From Alphaproteobacteria bacterium (lineage in GTDB: Bacteria > Pseudomonadota > Alphaproteobacteria > GCA-2731375): DNA of 20,164 nucleotides. The translations under genes and the position numbers were made by a program. Where the stretch lies: positions 1 through 20,164 of the forward strand of contig JASLMY010000069.1 in assembly GCA_030746295.1 (NCBI GenBank). Direction: 5' to 3'. Positions 8,426-14,910 of this stretch are shown here, one piece after another (position 1 is the stretch's first letter; every line of letters begins with the position of its first letter). A model generated the notes under the pieces. The model saw only the letters and a program-made list of their open reading frames with translations, was not told the origin of the DNA and did no database searches.

Positions 8426-9568
8426 TCAACGTGCCTGGTTGCTCATGATGACAGCACCGCTGGCGGCGAACATGCCGCCGACGCCGAGCGCCATCGAGAC
8501 CTCGACCCCCGGCACTTGCGCCGGCGCCGTGCCGCGCAGCTGACGCACGCTCTCCTGCAGCGCGTACATGCCGTACATGCCGGAATGCATGTAGCTGAGG
8601 CCGCCGCCATTGGTGTTGAGCGGCAGCCTGCCGCCCTCGGCCGTGTTGCGCTCTCGGACGAAGGCCGCGGCCTCGCCACGCTCGCAGAAGCCCAGGTCCT
8701 CCAGGCCGTAAGGCGGCAAATGCGCAAAGGCGTCGTAGACCATCAGATGGTCGACGTCGCCGGTGCCGATGCCGGCCTCGGCGAAGGCCTTGGCGCCGGC
8801 AACGCGGAAGGCGCGCGAGGAAGAGAAATCCTCCATTTGGCTCACCATCGGCGTCTCGACGCTCTCGCCGGTGCCCAAGAGGTAGACGGGCTTGGTGGCG
8901 AAGTCCCGGGCCCGCTCGGCCGAGGTCAGGATAAGGGCACCGCCACCATCGGTGACCAAGCAGCACATCAAGAGCCGGAAGGGATAGGCGATCATCCGCG
9001 AGCTCAGCACATCATCGACGGTGATCGGGTCGCGGAAGCTGGCGCGCGGGTTCTTCGCCGCCCATTCGCGCTGGATTACCGCCACCATGGCGAGGTCTTC
9101 TTCCGAGACGCCGTGGTCCTTCATGTAGCGGAGCACCGGCAGGGTGACCATGGTCGGCGGGCCGAAGGGGCCGTAGGGAACCTCGAACTGGCCCGCGAGG
9201 CTCGCCGGCGAGACCGGCGGCCGGAAGCGGCCGACGCCCGAGCGCCCGCTCTCGCCGTGGGTGATCAGCACCGTCTCGCAAAGGCCCTCGTTGATGGCCG
9301 CGGCGGCATGGCGGACGTGGATCATGAACGAGCAGCCGCCGACCGCGGTGCCGTCGACCCAGTTCGGCGTCAGGCCGAGATAGTGGGCGATCGTGGTCGG
9401 GGTCTCGCCGGCGGTGGCGATGCCGTCAATGTCGGCAGGGCCAAGGCCAGTCTCGGCCATGGCGTTCAGGGCCGCGTCGGCATGCAGTTGGATCTGCGAG
9501 AGGCCAGGAATCTTGCCGAGCTCGGTGGTCTCGGCGGCGCCGACGATGGCGATCGATTTCGGCCGCAT
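8426..9568 (-). CDS. Thiolase-like protein (SCP2-thiolase / Ltp-type), partner of DUF35 protein
   Basis: The 380 residues follow the thiolase fold. The N-terminal strand IAIVGAAETTELGK is followed by GGCSFM with Cys79 at the usual nucleophile position, then VTDGGGALIL near 205-214, and NTNGGGLSYMHSG (318-330) with His328. The C-terminal CxG cysteine that acts as base in true thiolases is not there; the matching segment reads LGVGGMF near 361-367. This pattern is known from SCP2-thiolase-like and Ltp-type proteins, some of which are retro-aldolases that work in a complex with a DUF35 subunit in steroid side-chain degradation. The gene begins 3 bp after the DUF35 stop, which strongly supports a complex. 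It may cleave a CoA ester; substrate unknown. Fold is sure, reaction is inference. Confidence 0.87.
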   Translation of the reverse strand: MRPKSIAIVGAAETTELGKIPGLSQIQLHADAALNAMAETGLGPADIDGIATAGETPTTIAHYLGLTPNWVDGTAVGGCSFMIHVRHAAAAINEGLCETVLITHGESGRSGVGRFRPPVSPASLAGQFEVPYGPFGPPTMVTLPVLRYMKDHGVSEEDLAMVAVIQREWAAKNPRASFRDPITVDDVLSSRMIAYPFRLLMCCLVTDGGGALILTSAERARDFATKPVYLLGTGESVETPMVSQMEDFSSSRAFRVAGAKAFAEAGIGTGDVDHLMVYDAFAHLPPYGLEDLGFCERGEAAAFVRERNTAEGGRLPLNTNGGGLSYMHSGMYGMYALQESVRQLRGTAPAQVPGVEVSMALGVGGMFAASGAVIMSNQAR

Positions 9569-9571
9569 GGC

Positions 9572-9988
9572 TCAGCCCTCCGCCGGCCGGAACTTGGGCA
9601 AAGTGACTTCGTCGGTGACGGCATCGAAGGTCACCTCCAGCGCCATGTCGAGGGCCAATGCGTCAGGCGTCTGTTCGACGCCGACGATGTTCGACATCAT
9701 GCGCGGCCCTTCCTCCAGCTCGACGACGGCAATGGCATAGGGGGCGTCCGCCTCGAAGCCCGGCGGCGGGCGGTGGTTGATGACGTAGGAGTAGAGCCGG
9801 CCCCGGCCGCTCGCCTTGACGACGGCGACCTCGCGGCTGGCGCACTTGGGGCAAAACGGCCTGGGCGGGAAATAGGTGTGCCGGCAGGCCTGGCAGCGCT
9901 GCAGGCGCAGTTCGCCAGCCTTGGCACCCTCCCAATAGTGTTGCGTCTCCGGTGTCGGTCGCGGCAGCGGTTTCTCGTACGCACTCAA
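9572..9988 (-). CDS. DUF35 zinc-ribbon / OB-fold acyl-CoA-associated protein
   Basis: This 138-residue protein has the two-part DUF35 structure. A rubredoxin-like zinc ribbon has Cys32, Cys35, Cys46 and Cys49 (CQAC, then CPKC). It is followed by an OB-fold segment from GRGRLYSYVI to FDAV (about 61-123). Such proteins bind acyl-CoA ligands and are usually encoded next to thiolase-like or hydratase partners, with which they form heteromers (ChsH2-Ltp2 in steroid degradation is the studied case). Here the thiolase-like gene follows after 3 bp. The start is TTG at 9988; GGAGGAG lies about 9 bases upstream and no ATG in frame fits as well. It is the first gene of the minus-strand series, and its 147-bp upstream gap to the divergent MFS gene probably holds promoters for both. 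Confidence 0.88.
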   Translation of the reverse strand: MSAYEKPLPRPTPETQHYWEGAKAGELRLQRCQACRHTYFPPRPFCPKCASREVAVVKASGRGRLYSYVINHRPPPGFEADAPYAIAVVELEEGPRMMSNIVGVEQTPDALALDMALEVTFDAVTDEVTLPKFRPAEG

Positions 9989-10135
9989 GGCAGGCTCTCC
10001 TCCAGGTCATCGACGACGGGCGCATTACTGGGCTGTGATTATTCGCCGGCCGCGTCTATCGTGCCGCCGCAGTCTAGCCGACAACCGCCGCCTTCTGGCA
10101 AGGGACCGGTCGGGAGGCGAGGAAGGGCCGAGCCG

Positions 10136-11380
10136 ATGCAGAGCGCCGAGAGCGGTATCGCCGGGACGCCGCCGACCGGCACGCGCGATGCCAAGCGCAG
10201 CCGGGCAACGCTCGGCGCTTGCGCCGGCACGCACTTCTTGCACGACGGCTTCTCCGACGTCATCTATCTGCTGTTGCCGCTCTGGCAGGCCGAGTTCGCG
10301 CTCTCGCTGACCCAGGTCGGGATCGTCAAGTCGGCCTATTCGGCGGCGATGGCGGCCGGCCAAATCCCCGCCGGCCTGCTGGCCGAGCGGTTGGGTGAGC
10401 GTCGCCTGCTGGCCCTCGGCACGGCGGTGACCGGGCTCGGCTTCATCGGCCTCGGCTTCGTCGGCGGCATGGCGAGCCTCGTGGCCATGTTGGCCGTGGC
10501 CGCCCTCGGCTCCAGCGTCCAGCATCCGCTCTCGGCGACCCTCGTCTCCAAGGCCTACGAGGGCCGTGGCCAAAGGGCCGCGCTCGGCATCTACAATTTC
10601 TCCGGCGACGTCGGCAAGGCAGCGGTGCCGGCCCTCGCGGCCCTGGTCGTCACCGCGCTCGGCTGGCGCTGGGCAGCCGGCGGCTACGGGGCGATCGGCG
10701 TGGCGGCGGCAGTTTTGATCCTGGTCCTCCTGGTGATGCTGGACGCCGGCGCGGCACCGGCCCGAAGGCTCGCCAAGGCCAGCCTCCGATTCTGGCGTGG
10801 CGGCTGGGGCATCCGCCATGCCCGGGGCTTCGGCTACTTGTCGGCGATCGAGATCATCGACGGCGCCAGCCGGCCCGGCTTTTTGACCTTCCTGCCCTTC
10901 CTGCTGATCGCCAAGGGGGCCGAGGTCGAGGGGATCGGCCTCGCCCTGGCCCTGACCTTCATCGGCGGTGCGGTGGGCAAGTTCCTCTGCGGCGTGCTGG
11001 CCGAGCGGATCGGCATCATCCTGACCGTGGTGCTGACCGAGGCACTGACCGCAGCCGGCATCGTCGTGCTGCTGTACCTGCCGCTCTGGCCGGCGATGGC
11101 ACTGCTGCCGGCGATCGGCGTGATGCTGAACGGTACCTCGTCGGTACTCTACGGCTCGATCGCCGAGTTCGTGGCGCCGGAGAGCCGGGCCCGTGCCTTC
11201 GGCCTCTTCTACACGCTCGGGATCGGCGCCGGCGCGGTCTCGCCCTGGCTTTTCGGCGCGCTGTCGGACGCGGCCAGTTTGGAGGTCGCGCTTCTGACGC
11301 TGGCCGGCGTCATCCTCACCACCCTGCCGCTCGCCGGCCTCCTACGCCGGCCGCTCGCGGAGGTCGGCCAGGTCGCGTAA
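10136..11380 (+). CDS. MFS transporter, fosmidomycin-resistance (Fsr)-like
   Basis: The frame is open far upstream over the antisense of other genes, but the real protein begins at ATG 10136, about 8 bases after GGAAGGG, giving 414 residues. About a dozen hydrophobic segments are visible. THFLHDGFSDVIYLLLPLW (about 32-50) matches the first helix of Fsr-type MFS exporters, and LLAERLGERRLL (about 83-94) is the MFS signature loop after helix 2. Fsr-type proteins are proton-driven exporters, but the substrate here is unknown. The gene is divergent from the DUF35-thiolase series, so it may share a control region with it. Its last 11 codons before the tail and the 3' flank have a degraded copy at 12418-12520. 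Confidence 0.85.
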   Translation: MQSAESGIAGTPPTGTRDAKRSRATLGACAGTHFLHDGFSDVIYLLLPLWQAEFALSLTQVGIVKSAYSAAMAAGQIPAGLLAERLGERRLLALGTAVTGLGFIGLGFVGGMASLVAMLAVAALGSSVQHPLSATLVSKAYEGRGQRAALGIYNFSGDVGKAAVPALAALVVTALGWRWAAGGYGAIGVAAAVLILVLLVMLDAGAAPARRLAKASLRFWRGGWGIRHARGFGYLSAIEIIDGASRPGFLTFLPFLLIAKGAEVEGIGLALALTFIGGAVGKFLCGVLAERIGIILTVVLTEALTAAGIVVLLYLPLWPAMALLPAIGVMLNGTSSVLYGSIAEFVAPESRARAFGLFYTLGIGAGAVSPWLFGALSDAASLEVALLTLAGVILTTLPLAGLLRRPLAEVGQVA

Positions 11381-11447
11381 TGCCACCAAGTACGTGGCGC
11401 AATCCGCGCATCGGGACCACGCTGGCAACGCCCGCGACGACGATCAC

Positions 11448-12236
11448 TCAGCCCTCGCCTTGGAGCGCGACCTTGTACTCCTGGATGGTGTTGCCACCAT
11501 CGACGGTTAAGAACTGGCCCGTGATGTAGCTCGCTTCCTCGCTGGCAAGAAAGACGGCGACGTGGCCGATCTCTTCCGGCCTGCCGGGGCGGCCGGCGGG
11601 CGTGTGGCGGCCGGCGACGATCATATTTTCGCCGAGGACCCCGGTGTCGATCCAGCCCGGACCGATGCAATTCACGGTCACGTCGTAGCGGCCGACCTCG
11701 ATGGCGAGCGAGCGCGCCATGCCGAGCATACCGGCCTTCGCGGCACCGTAGGCGGTGGTCGTCGCACTGCCGACCACCGGACCCGTGACCGACGAGATAT
11801 GCACGATGCGACCGTAGTTGCGCGCCATCATGCCGGCGAGCACGGCACGGGTGACGAAGAACGTCGTCGTCAGGTTGATGTCCATGCTGTAGCGCCAGGT
11901 CTCGTCGGACATCTGGTGGAGCGGCGGTCGCGGTCCTTCTCTGCCGACTTGCATCCGGCCCGCGTTGTTGACGACGATGTCGATGGGGCCAAGCAGACTT
12001 TCGACCTCGTCGATCAGGGAGGCGACCACACCTGAGTCCGTGAGGTCGGCGGCTTTCGCGAAGGTTTTCCCGGTTCCGCCGCCCAGCTCCTCGAGCCGCT
12101 CGAAGATGCGGTCCGTGGTCGATGTGATGGCGACCTTGGCACCCGCGGCCCCGAGCAACTTCGCGGTCGCGAAGCCGATGCCGCCCGCGCTGCCCGCGCC
12201 GGTCACAAGCGCGATCCGTCCCTCGACCCCGGGCAT
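11448..12236 (-). CDS. SDR family NAD(P)-dependent oxidoreductase
   Basis: The product has 262 residues, the classical SDR length. The cofactor motif near the N terminus is TGAGSAGGIG, a one-residue-longer form of TGxxxGIG. VVNNAGRM is the NNAG motif. The catalytic Ser lies in HISSVTG, and YGAAK gives Tyr and Lys. NCIGPGWIDT and a final ITGQFLTVDGG are typical of the FabG-like class. The start was set at ATG 12236 because GGGAG lies about 7 bases upstream; a TTG six codons earlier would put that site inside the gene. It reduces or oxidises a hydroxyl/keto group; substrate unknown. It converges on the Fsr-like transporter gene with 67 bp between the stops. An 18-bp palindrome 95 bp upstream may be its operator. 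Confidence 0.9.
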   Translation of the reverse strand: MPGVEGRIALVTGAGSAGGIGFATAKLLGAAGAKVAITSTTDRIFERLEELGGGTGKTFAKAADLTDSGVVASLIDEVESLLGPIDIVVNNAGRMQVGREGPRPPLHQMSDETWRYSMDINLTTTFFVTRAVLAGMMARNYGRIVHISSVTGPVVGSATTTAYGAAKAGMLGMARSLAIEVGRYDVTVNCIGPGWIDTGVLGENMIVAGRHTPAGRPGRPEEIGHVAVFLASEEASYITGQFLTVDGGNTIQEYKVALQGEG

Positions 12237-12330
12237 CGCCCGCTCCCGTTCCAATTGGTAGGAATATCTGACTTCAGACTACGTTCGTCCCCGTCTTCGC
12301 GGCAACCCCGTCAGCGAAATGGTGAGCTCC

Positions 12331-12348
12331 CGAACGAGATCTCGTTCG
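12331..12348. promoter_or_regulatory. 18-bp perfect palindrome, candidate operator
   Basis: CGAACGAGATCTCGTTCG is its own reverse complement over all 18 bases. It lies 95 bp upstream of the SDR start codon. The 8-mer CGTTCGTC at its right edge (12343-12350) recurs at 12282-12289, closer to that gene. Its length and symmetry fit a dimeric repressor site such as those of TetR-like regulators, but no regulator gene is in the window. Operator function is an inference. Confidence 0.4.
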
Positions 12349-12417
12349 TCATGCCAGCCACAGTCGGTGCCTGAACCCGAGCACGATTGAGGCGTCGTGC
12401 AGTGAAATCTGGCAGTC

Positions 12418-12480
12418 TTGCCGCTCGCCGGCCTATTGCGCCGACCGCTTTGGAAAGGCGGTCGGGTCAGTTATTCTTGA
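12418..12480 (+). pseudogene. Relic of the 3' end of an MFS transporter gene
   Basis: Twenty codons plus TGA, without an intact upstream part. The first 11 codons read LPLAGLLRRPL, identical to the C-terminal region of the Fsr-like transporter encoded at 11324-11356. The DNA differs at 6 of 33 bases and all six changes are synonymous, which points to a once-functional coding sequence. The next codons (WKGGRVS against AEVGQVA) diverge but stay in register. The alignment continues without gaps into the 3' flank, where 12487-12520 matches 11393-11426 at 26 of 34 bases. Upstream of 12418 similarity stops abruptly. Confidence 0.6.
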
Positions 12481-12603
12481 AGATTGCGTGGCGCTGTCCT
12501 TGCGTCGAAACGACGCTGGCGCTATCTGGGAAATGTCGACCTCGAATGGAGCCCATTCAGTTACCAAACGGAGCGAGCCCGTGAGTGATATAAGCAGCAC
12601 CGA

Positions 12604-13374
12604 ATGCTTAGGAGAATAATCCTACTTCTACGACGCGAAGGTCCCAAAGGGATCGGCAATCGGCTAAGATTCAGGTTGTTGCGTCTGTTGCGCCCCTCAG
12701 TCGTAAATTCTGCATATGGGGTAAGACTAAATAGCAATTGGGGGGATATGACATTCGAGTTTTATGTTTGGGGGTTCTATGGGTATTTCTTTAGTGATTT
12801 CTTGGAGAGTATAGACGAAGATTTCGAATTTCTGGATATAGGGGACAACCAAGGCCTCTATTCCCTCTTAGCATCAAAGAACCCAAACTGCAGGCGATGT
12901 CATGCGTTTGAGCCAGTAGAGGAAACTGCCAGTATATTGCGAGAAAACATCGAGCTTAATGAGATATCCAACATCGATGTCCACGAGGTCGCAATAAGCG
13001 ATGTTGAAGGTGCTTCGAGCATCCATATTAAGGCATCGCACAGCGGGGCTGCAACAATGCGGGATATCGGCGATGAGACTTGGAGTGACGTTCCGGTTAG
13101 TATTAGATGCATCACTCACAAGGAACTTGAGAATATCGTTGGAAATGAACATCGACTCATTGTTAAGATCGATGTGGAGGGCTTAGAAGAAAGTGTCCTA
13201 AAGCAACTAGCCGCCTGCTCGTTTTTCGATAAGATAAGCGACGTCTACTTCGAAGTAGATAGCAACTGGGTGGATCTCGATACTATTTTGAATCTATTGA
13301 AAGACAAAGGATTCCAAAATTTTGAGAGGTCCGGCGAGAACGATCTCCACTACGATATGCTAGCAAGGCGATGA
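12604..13374 (+). CDS. FkbM family methyltransferase
   Basis: This 256-residue protein has the FkbM pattern. SAM-binding motif I is FLDIGDNQGLYS (76-87; consensus DIGANxG). AFEPVEE (101-107) carries the acidic ribose-binding residue, then NIELNE (115-120), a VAISD segment (129-133), and IVKIDVEGLEESVL (186-199), which is diagnostic. Members O-methylate sugars in polysaccharides, lipopolysaccharide or natural products; the acceptor here is unknown. It stands alone, with gaps above 300 bp on both sides. Base composition is strikingly AT-rich for this window (20 of 60 G/C at 12781-12840), so recent transfer is likely. ATG 12604 has no strong binding site; AGGAG occurs just inside the frame, so the start is not certain. 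Confidence 0.85.
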   Translation: MLRRIILLLRREGPKGIGNRLRFRLLRLLRPSVVNSAYGVRLNSNWGDMTFEFYVWGFYGYFFSDFLESIDEDFEFLDIGDNQGLYSLLASKNPNCRRCHAFEPVEETASILRENIELNEISNIDVHEVAISDVEGASSIHIKASHSGAATMRDIGDETWSDVPVSIRCITHKELENIVGNEHRLIVKIDVEGLEESVLKQLAACSFFDKISDVYFEVDSNWVDLDTILNLLKDKGFQNFERSGENDLHYDMLARR

Positions 13375-13716
13375 GCCATAGGTCCAAACGAGCTACCGTA
13401 TCGAAAGAAACTTCTGTACAGAATCCGCCTCTATCAGACTTTGCCGCCCGGAACACCCACGGGCTTGACCTAGATAGCCGGGCCAGTCGAATGTCCTAGG
13501 AATTCGCACCTGGCCTGATTACCGAATATTGGGCCGTCTGAATCGAAGAATCCGCCGCCACGTGTTTTCAGTGAAACCGCGGAGGCTTCGAGCTAAAGGT
13601 CTGCGGCAACCACTTGTCGCGACACCGGGACCTGGCAGATGACCACCTCGAAGCCTTACCCACCGACCGGCGACCTGACTGTCGTCGACAGTCTGGCGAG
13701 CATGCAGGCGTAACGT
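13375..13716. other. Intergenic region, 342 bp, no recognisable gene
   Basis: No frame here resembles a known protein. GCCCG and CGGGC (from about 13444) form a 5-bp hairpin with a 9-base loop roughly 70 bp past the FkbM gene, without a T run. On the minus strand a frame of about 40 codons is open from 13592 to a stop at 13470 and is not recognised. A 7-bp inverted repeat lies at 13677-13693. GC returns to the high level of the right-hand genes across this stretch, so it probably contains the right boundary of the foreign segment. Confidence 0.5.
13677..13693. repeat. 7-bp inverted repeat past the arfB stop
   Basis: GACTGTC (13677-13683) and GACAGTC (13687-13693) are perfect reverse complements around a 3-base centre. 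The site begins 23 bases beyond the arfB stop in that gene's direction. No T run follows on the minus strand, so an intrinsic terminator is not well supported; it could equally be a small protein-binding site. Confidence 0.3.
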
Positions 13717-14139
13717 TCAGTCGTCCGCACCCGGCCCGCGACGGGCGCGCTTGATATTGCCGCGCCGCTTCTTGGCGTCGAGACGCGCTCTTCTCGCTGC
13801 CTTCGAGGGCCGGGTCTTGCGCCGGGGCCGCTGGGGCTCGGCGGCCCGGCGGATCAGCGCGATCAAGCGGTCGAGGGCGTCCCTGCGGTTCCGCTCCTGG
13901 GTCCGGTAACGCCGTGCCTCGATGACGAGGACGCCGTCACGGTTGAGCCGCCGGCCGGCCAGCGCGGCCAGCCGGGCACGCACGCCGTCGGGGAGAGAGG
14001 GCGAGCCGGCAACGTCGAAGCGAAGCTGCACCGCCGTCGCCACGGCGTTGACGTTCTGCCCACCCGGACCGGAGGCGCGGATAAACTGCTCCTCGATCTC
14101 GCCTTCGTCGATGGCGATCCGGGACGTGACCTCGATCAA
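13717..14139 (-). CDS. arfB: Alternative ribosome-rescue peptidyl-tRNA hydrolase ArfB
   Basis: The 140 residues match ArfB (YaeJ) in length and layout. The N-terminal release-factor-like domain has the catalytic GGQ at 26-28 in ASGPGGQNVNAVATAV, the class I release-factor signature. The C-terminal tail from about 104 is rich in Lys and Arg (RRKTRPSKAARRARLDAKKR), as needed to enter the empty mRNA channel. Without codon-recognition domains it hydrolyses peptidyl-tRNA on ribosomes stalled on non-stop messages. The start is TTG at 14139 with AGAGG about 8 bases upstream; it begins only 16 bp after the hpnM stop, so the two are probably co-transcribed. That link is positional; no functional tie between ribosome rescue and hopanoid transport is known to me. 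Confidence 0.92.
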   Translation of the reverse strand: MIEVTSRIAIDEGEIEEQFIRASGPGGQNVNAVATAVQLRFDVAGSPSLPDGVRARLAALAGRRLNRDGVLVIEARRYRTQERNRRDALDRLIALIRRAAEPQRPRRKTRPSKAARRARLDAKKRRGNIKRARRGPGADD

Positions 14140-14155
14140 TCTTTCGCCTCTGAAG

Positions 14156-14770
14156 CTAGCCGTTCGAGCCCGCGGCGTCCTCGATCTGGGCCTCGATCTT
14201 GGCGATCAGACCCTCAAAGCCATCCCGCTTCAAAACAGAGGTGTACTCGGCCCTGAGCCGGGCGAGCTCGCTGTACTTGGCATCGAGGTAGACATCGACG
14301 ATACGCCAGCCGACCTTGTATTCCTTGGTCAGATAATTGAGGTCGACCGCCTCGCCGTTGCTTTTCACGAGGCGGGTGCGGACCAGCACCAGATCTCGAA
14401 TCGACGGCTCCTCGCCGACGATTTCGAAGCGCTCGCCCGAGTAGCCGGTGAAACGGCGGGCATAGGTGGCATAGGTCATTCGGGCGAAGGCGTCGATCAA
14501 TCGCCTCTTGTGCGGAATGTCGAGCTTGCGCCAATAGGCACCGACCGAGGCGCGGCTCATCACTCTCAGGTGATAGGTCGGGGCCAGAACATCGGCGAAC
14601 GCCTCCGCCCGGCCCTCATAGCCCAGGCTTTCGGCATTCTGCATGATCCCGAGAAGTCCTTCGTTCAAGCGTGCGACGACGTCGCTCGGCCCCTCAGTCG
14701 CCGCCGAGGCGGGCAGTGCGAGGAGAAGTGCTGTCCAGACGGCTGCGAGCACTGCTGAGGGTCTCGGCAT
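14156..14770 (-). CDS. hpnM: HpnM, MlaC/Ttg2D-like periplasmic hopanoid-associated protein
   Basis: From ATG 14770, with GGAG about 6 bases upstream, the product has 204 residues. Residues 1-23 form a signal peptide (basic start, ALLLALP core, cleavage near ASA-ATEG). The rest resembles the MlaC/toluene-tolerance Ttg2 family, including FARMTYATYARRFTGYSGERFEI (about 90-112) and a late VGWRIVDVYLD segment (about 151-161). The family carries phospholipids across the periplasm; HpnM is its member found in hopanoid gene clusters. The divergent neighbour is hpnN, which supports the assignment. The likely role is moving hopanoids, or lipids affected by them, between the membranes. The frame is open 50 codons further upstream, but that part lacks a signal peptide and would overlap hpnN. 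Confidence 0.85.
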   Translation of the reverse strand: MPRPSAVLAAVWTALLLALPASAATEGPSDVVARLNEGLLGIMQNAESLGYEGRAEAFADVLAPTYHLRVMSRASVGAYWRKLDIPHKRRLIDAFARMTYATYARRFTGYSGERFEIVGEEPSIRDLVLVRTRLVKSNGEAVDLNYLTKEYKVGWRIVDVYLDAKYSELARLRAEYTSVLKRDGFEGLIAKIEAQIEDAAGSNG

Positions 14771-14876
14771 GGCAAACTCCAGTGGTTGCGGTTCTACCAG
14801 TGTGGCGCTATCAGGAAGGCCGGCGAGAGCGGTGCCATGCCCGCTCGCAATCGTCTCGGCCTCTGGCCTCAGTGGG

Positions 14877-14904
14877 TATATATGCTCTCGTTCGCCCAGT
14901 TGAA
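14877..14904 (-). promoter_or_regulatory. Possible sigma70-like promoter for hpnM
   Basis: On the minus strand TTCAAC (14904-14899) is followed after 16 bases by TATATA (14882-14877), a fair -10 box and a weak -35 box. It would give hpnM a leader of about 100 bases. The 140-bp hpnM-hpnN gap must also serve hpnN; TATATA is nearly symmetric and could work for it too, but I see no -35 box on that strand. Confidence 0.25.
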
Positions 14905-14910
14905 ACAGAG

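Larger units (their letters stand above)
12237..12603. other. Intergenic region with palindrome and gene relic
   Basis: These 367 bases hold no intact gene. From left to right: the probable SDR promoter zone, the motif CGTTCGTC (12282-12289), an 18-bp perfect palindrome (12331-12348) whose right arm plus flank repeats that motif, and a relic of the 3' end of an MFS gene (12418-12480, with related 3' flank to about 12520). At 12581 a GTG with GGAG upstream opens a 12-codon frame ending at 12619, across the start of the FkbM gene. GC content falls sharply near 12600. A 65-codon frame at 12387-12584 runs through the relic in another frame and is not a gene. Confidence 0.6.

Noticed and set aside
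6979..8448. 489-codon plus-strand frame
   Set aside because: It is antisense to the sulfatase gene, which has the full catalytic set.
8348..10135. Upstream extension of the plus-strand MFS frame (1010 codons in all)
   Set aside because: This part is the antisense of the thiolase-like and DUF35 genes and has no family resemblance. The MFS protein begins at 10136 with a good ribosome binding site.
11381..11447. CGTGG...CCACG hairpin between the convergent MFS and SDR genes as a terminator
   Set aside because: The stem is only 5 bp with a long loop and there is no T run on either strand.
12387..12584. 65-codon plus-strand frame before the FkbM gene
   Set aside because: It runs out of frame through the MFS relic, has no clear ribosome binding site and resembles nothing.
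13470..13592. Roughly 40-codon open stretch on the minus strand in the FkbM-arfB gap
   Set aside because: It has no start codon with a binding site and no recognised similarity; noted only as a possible gene remnant.
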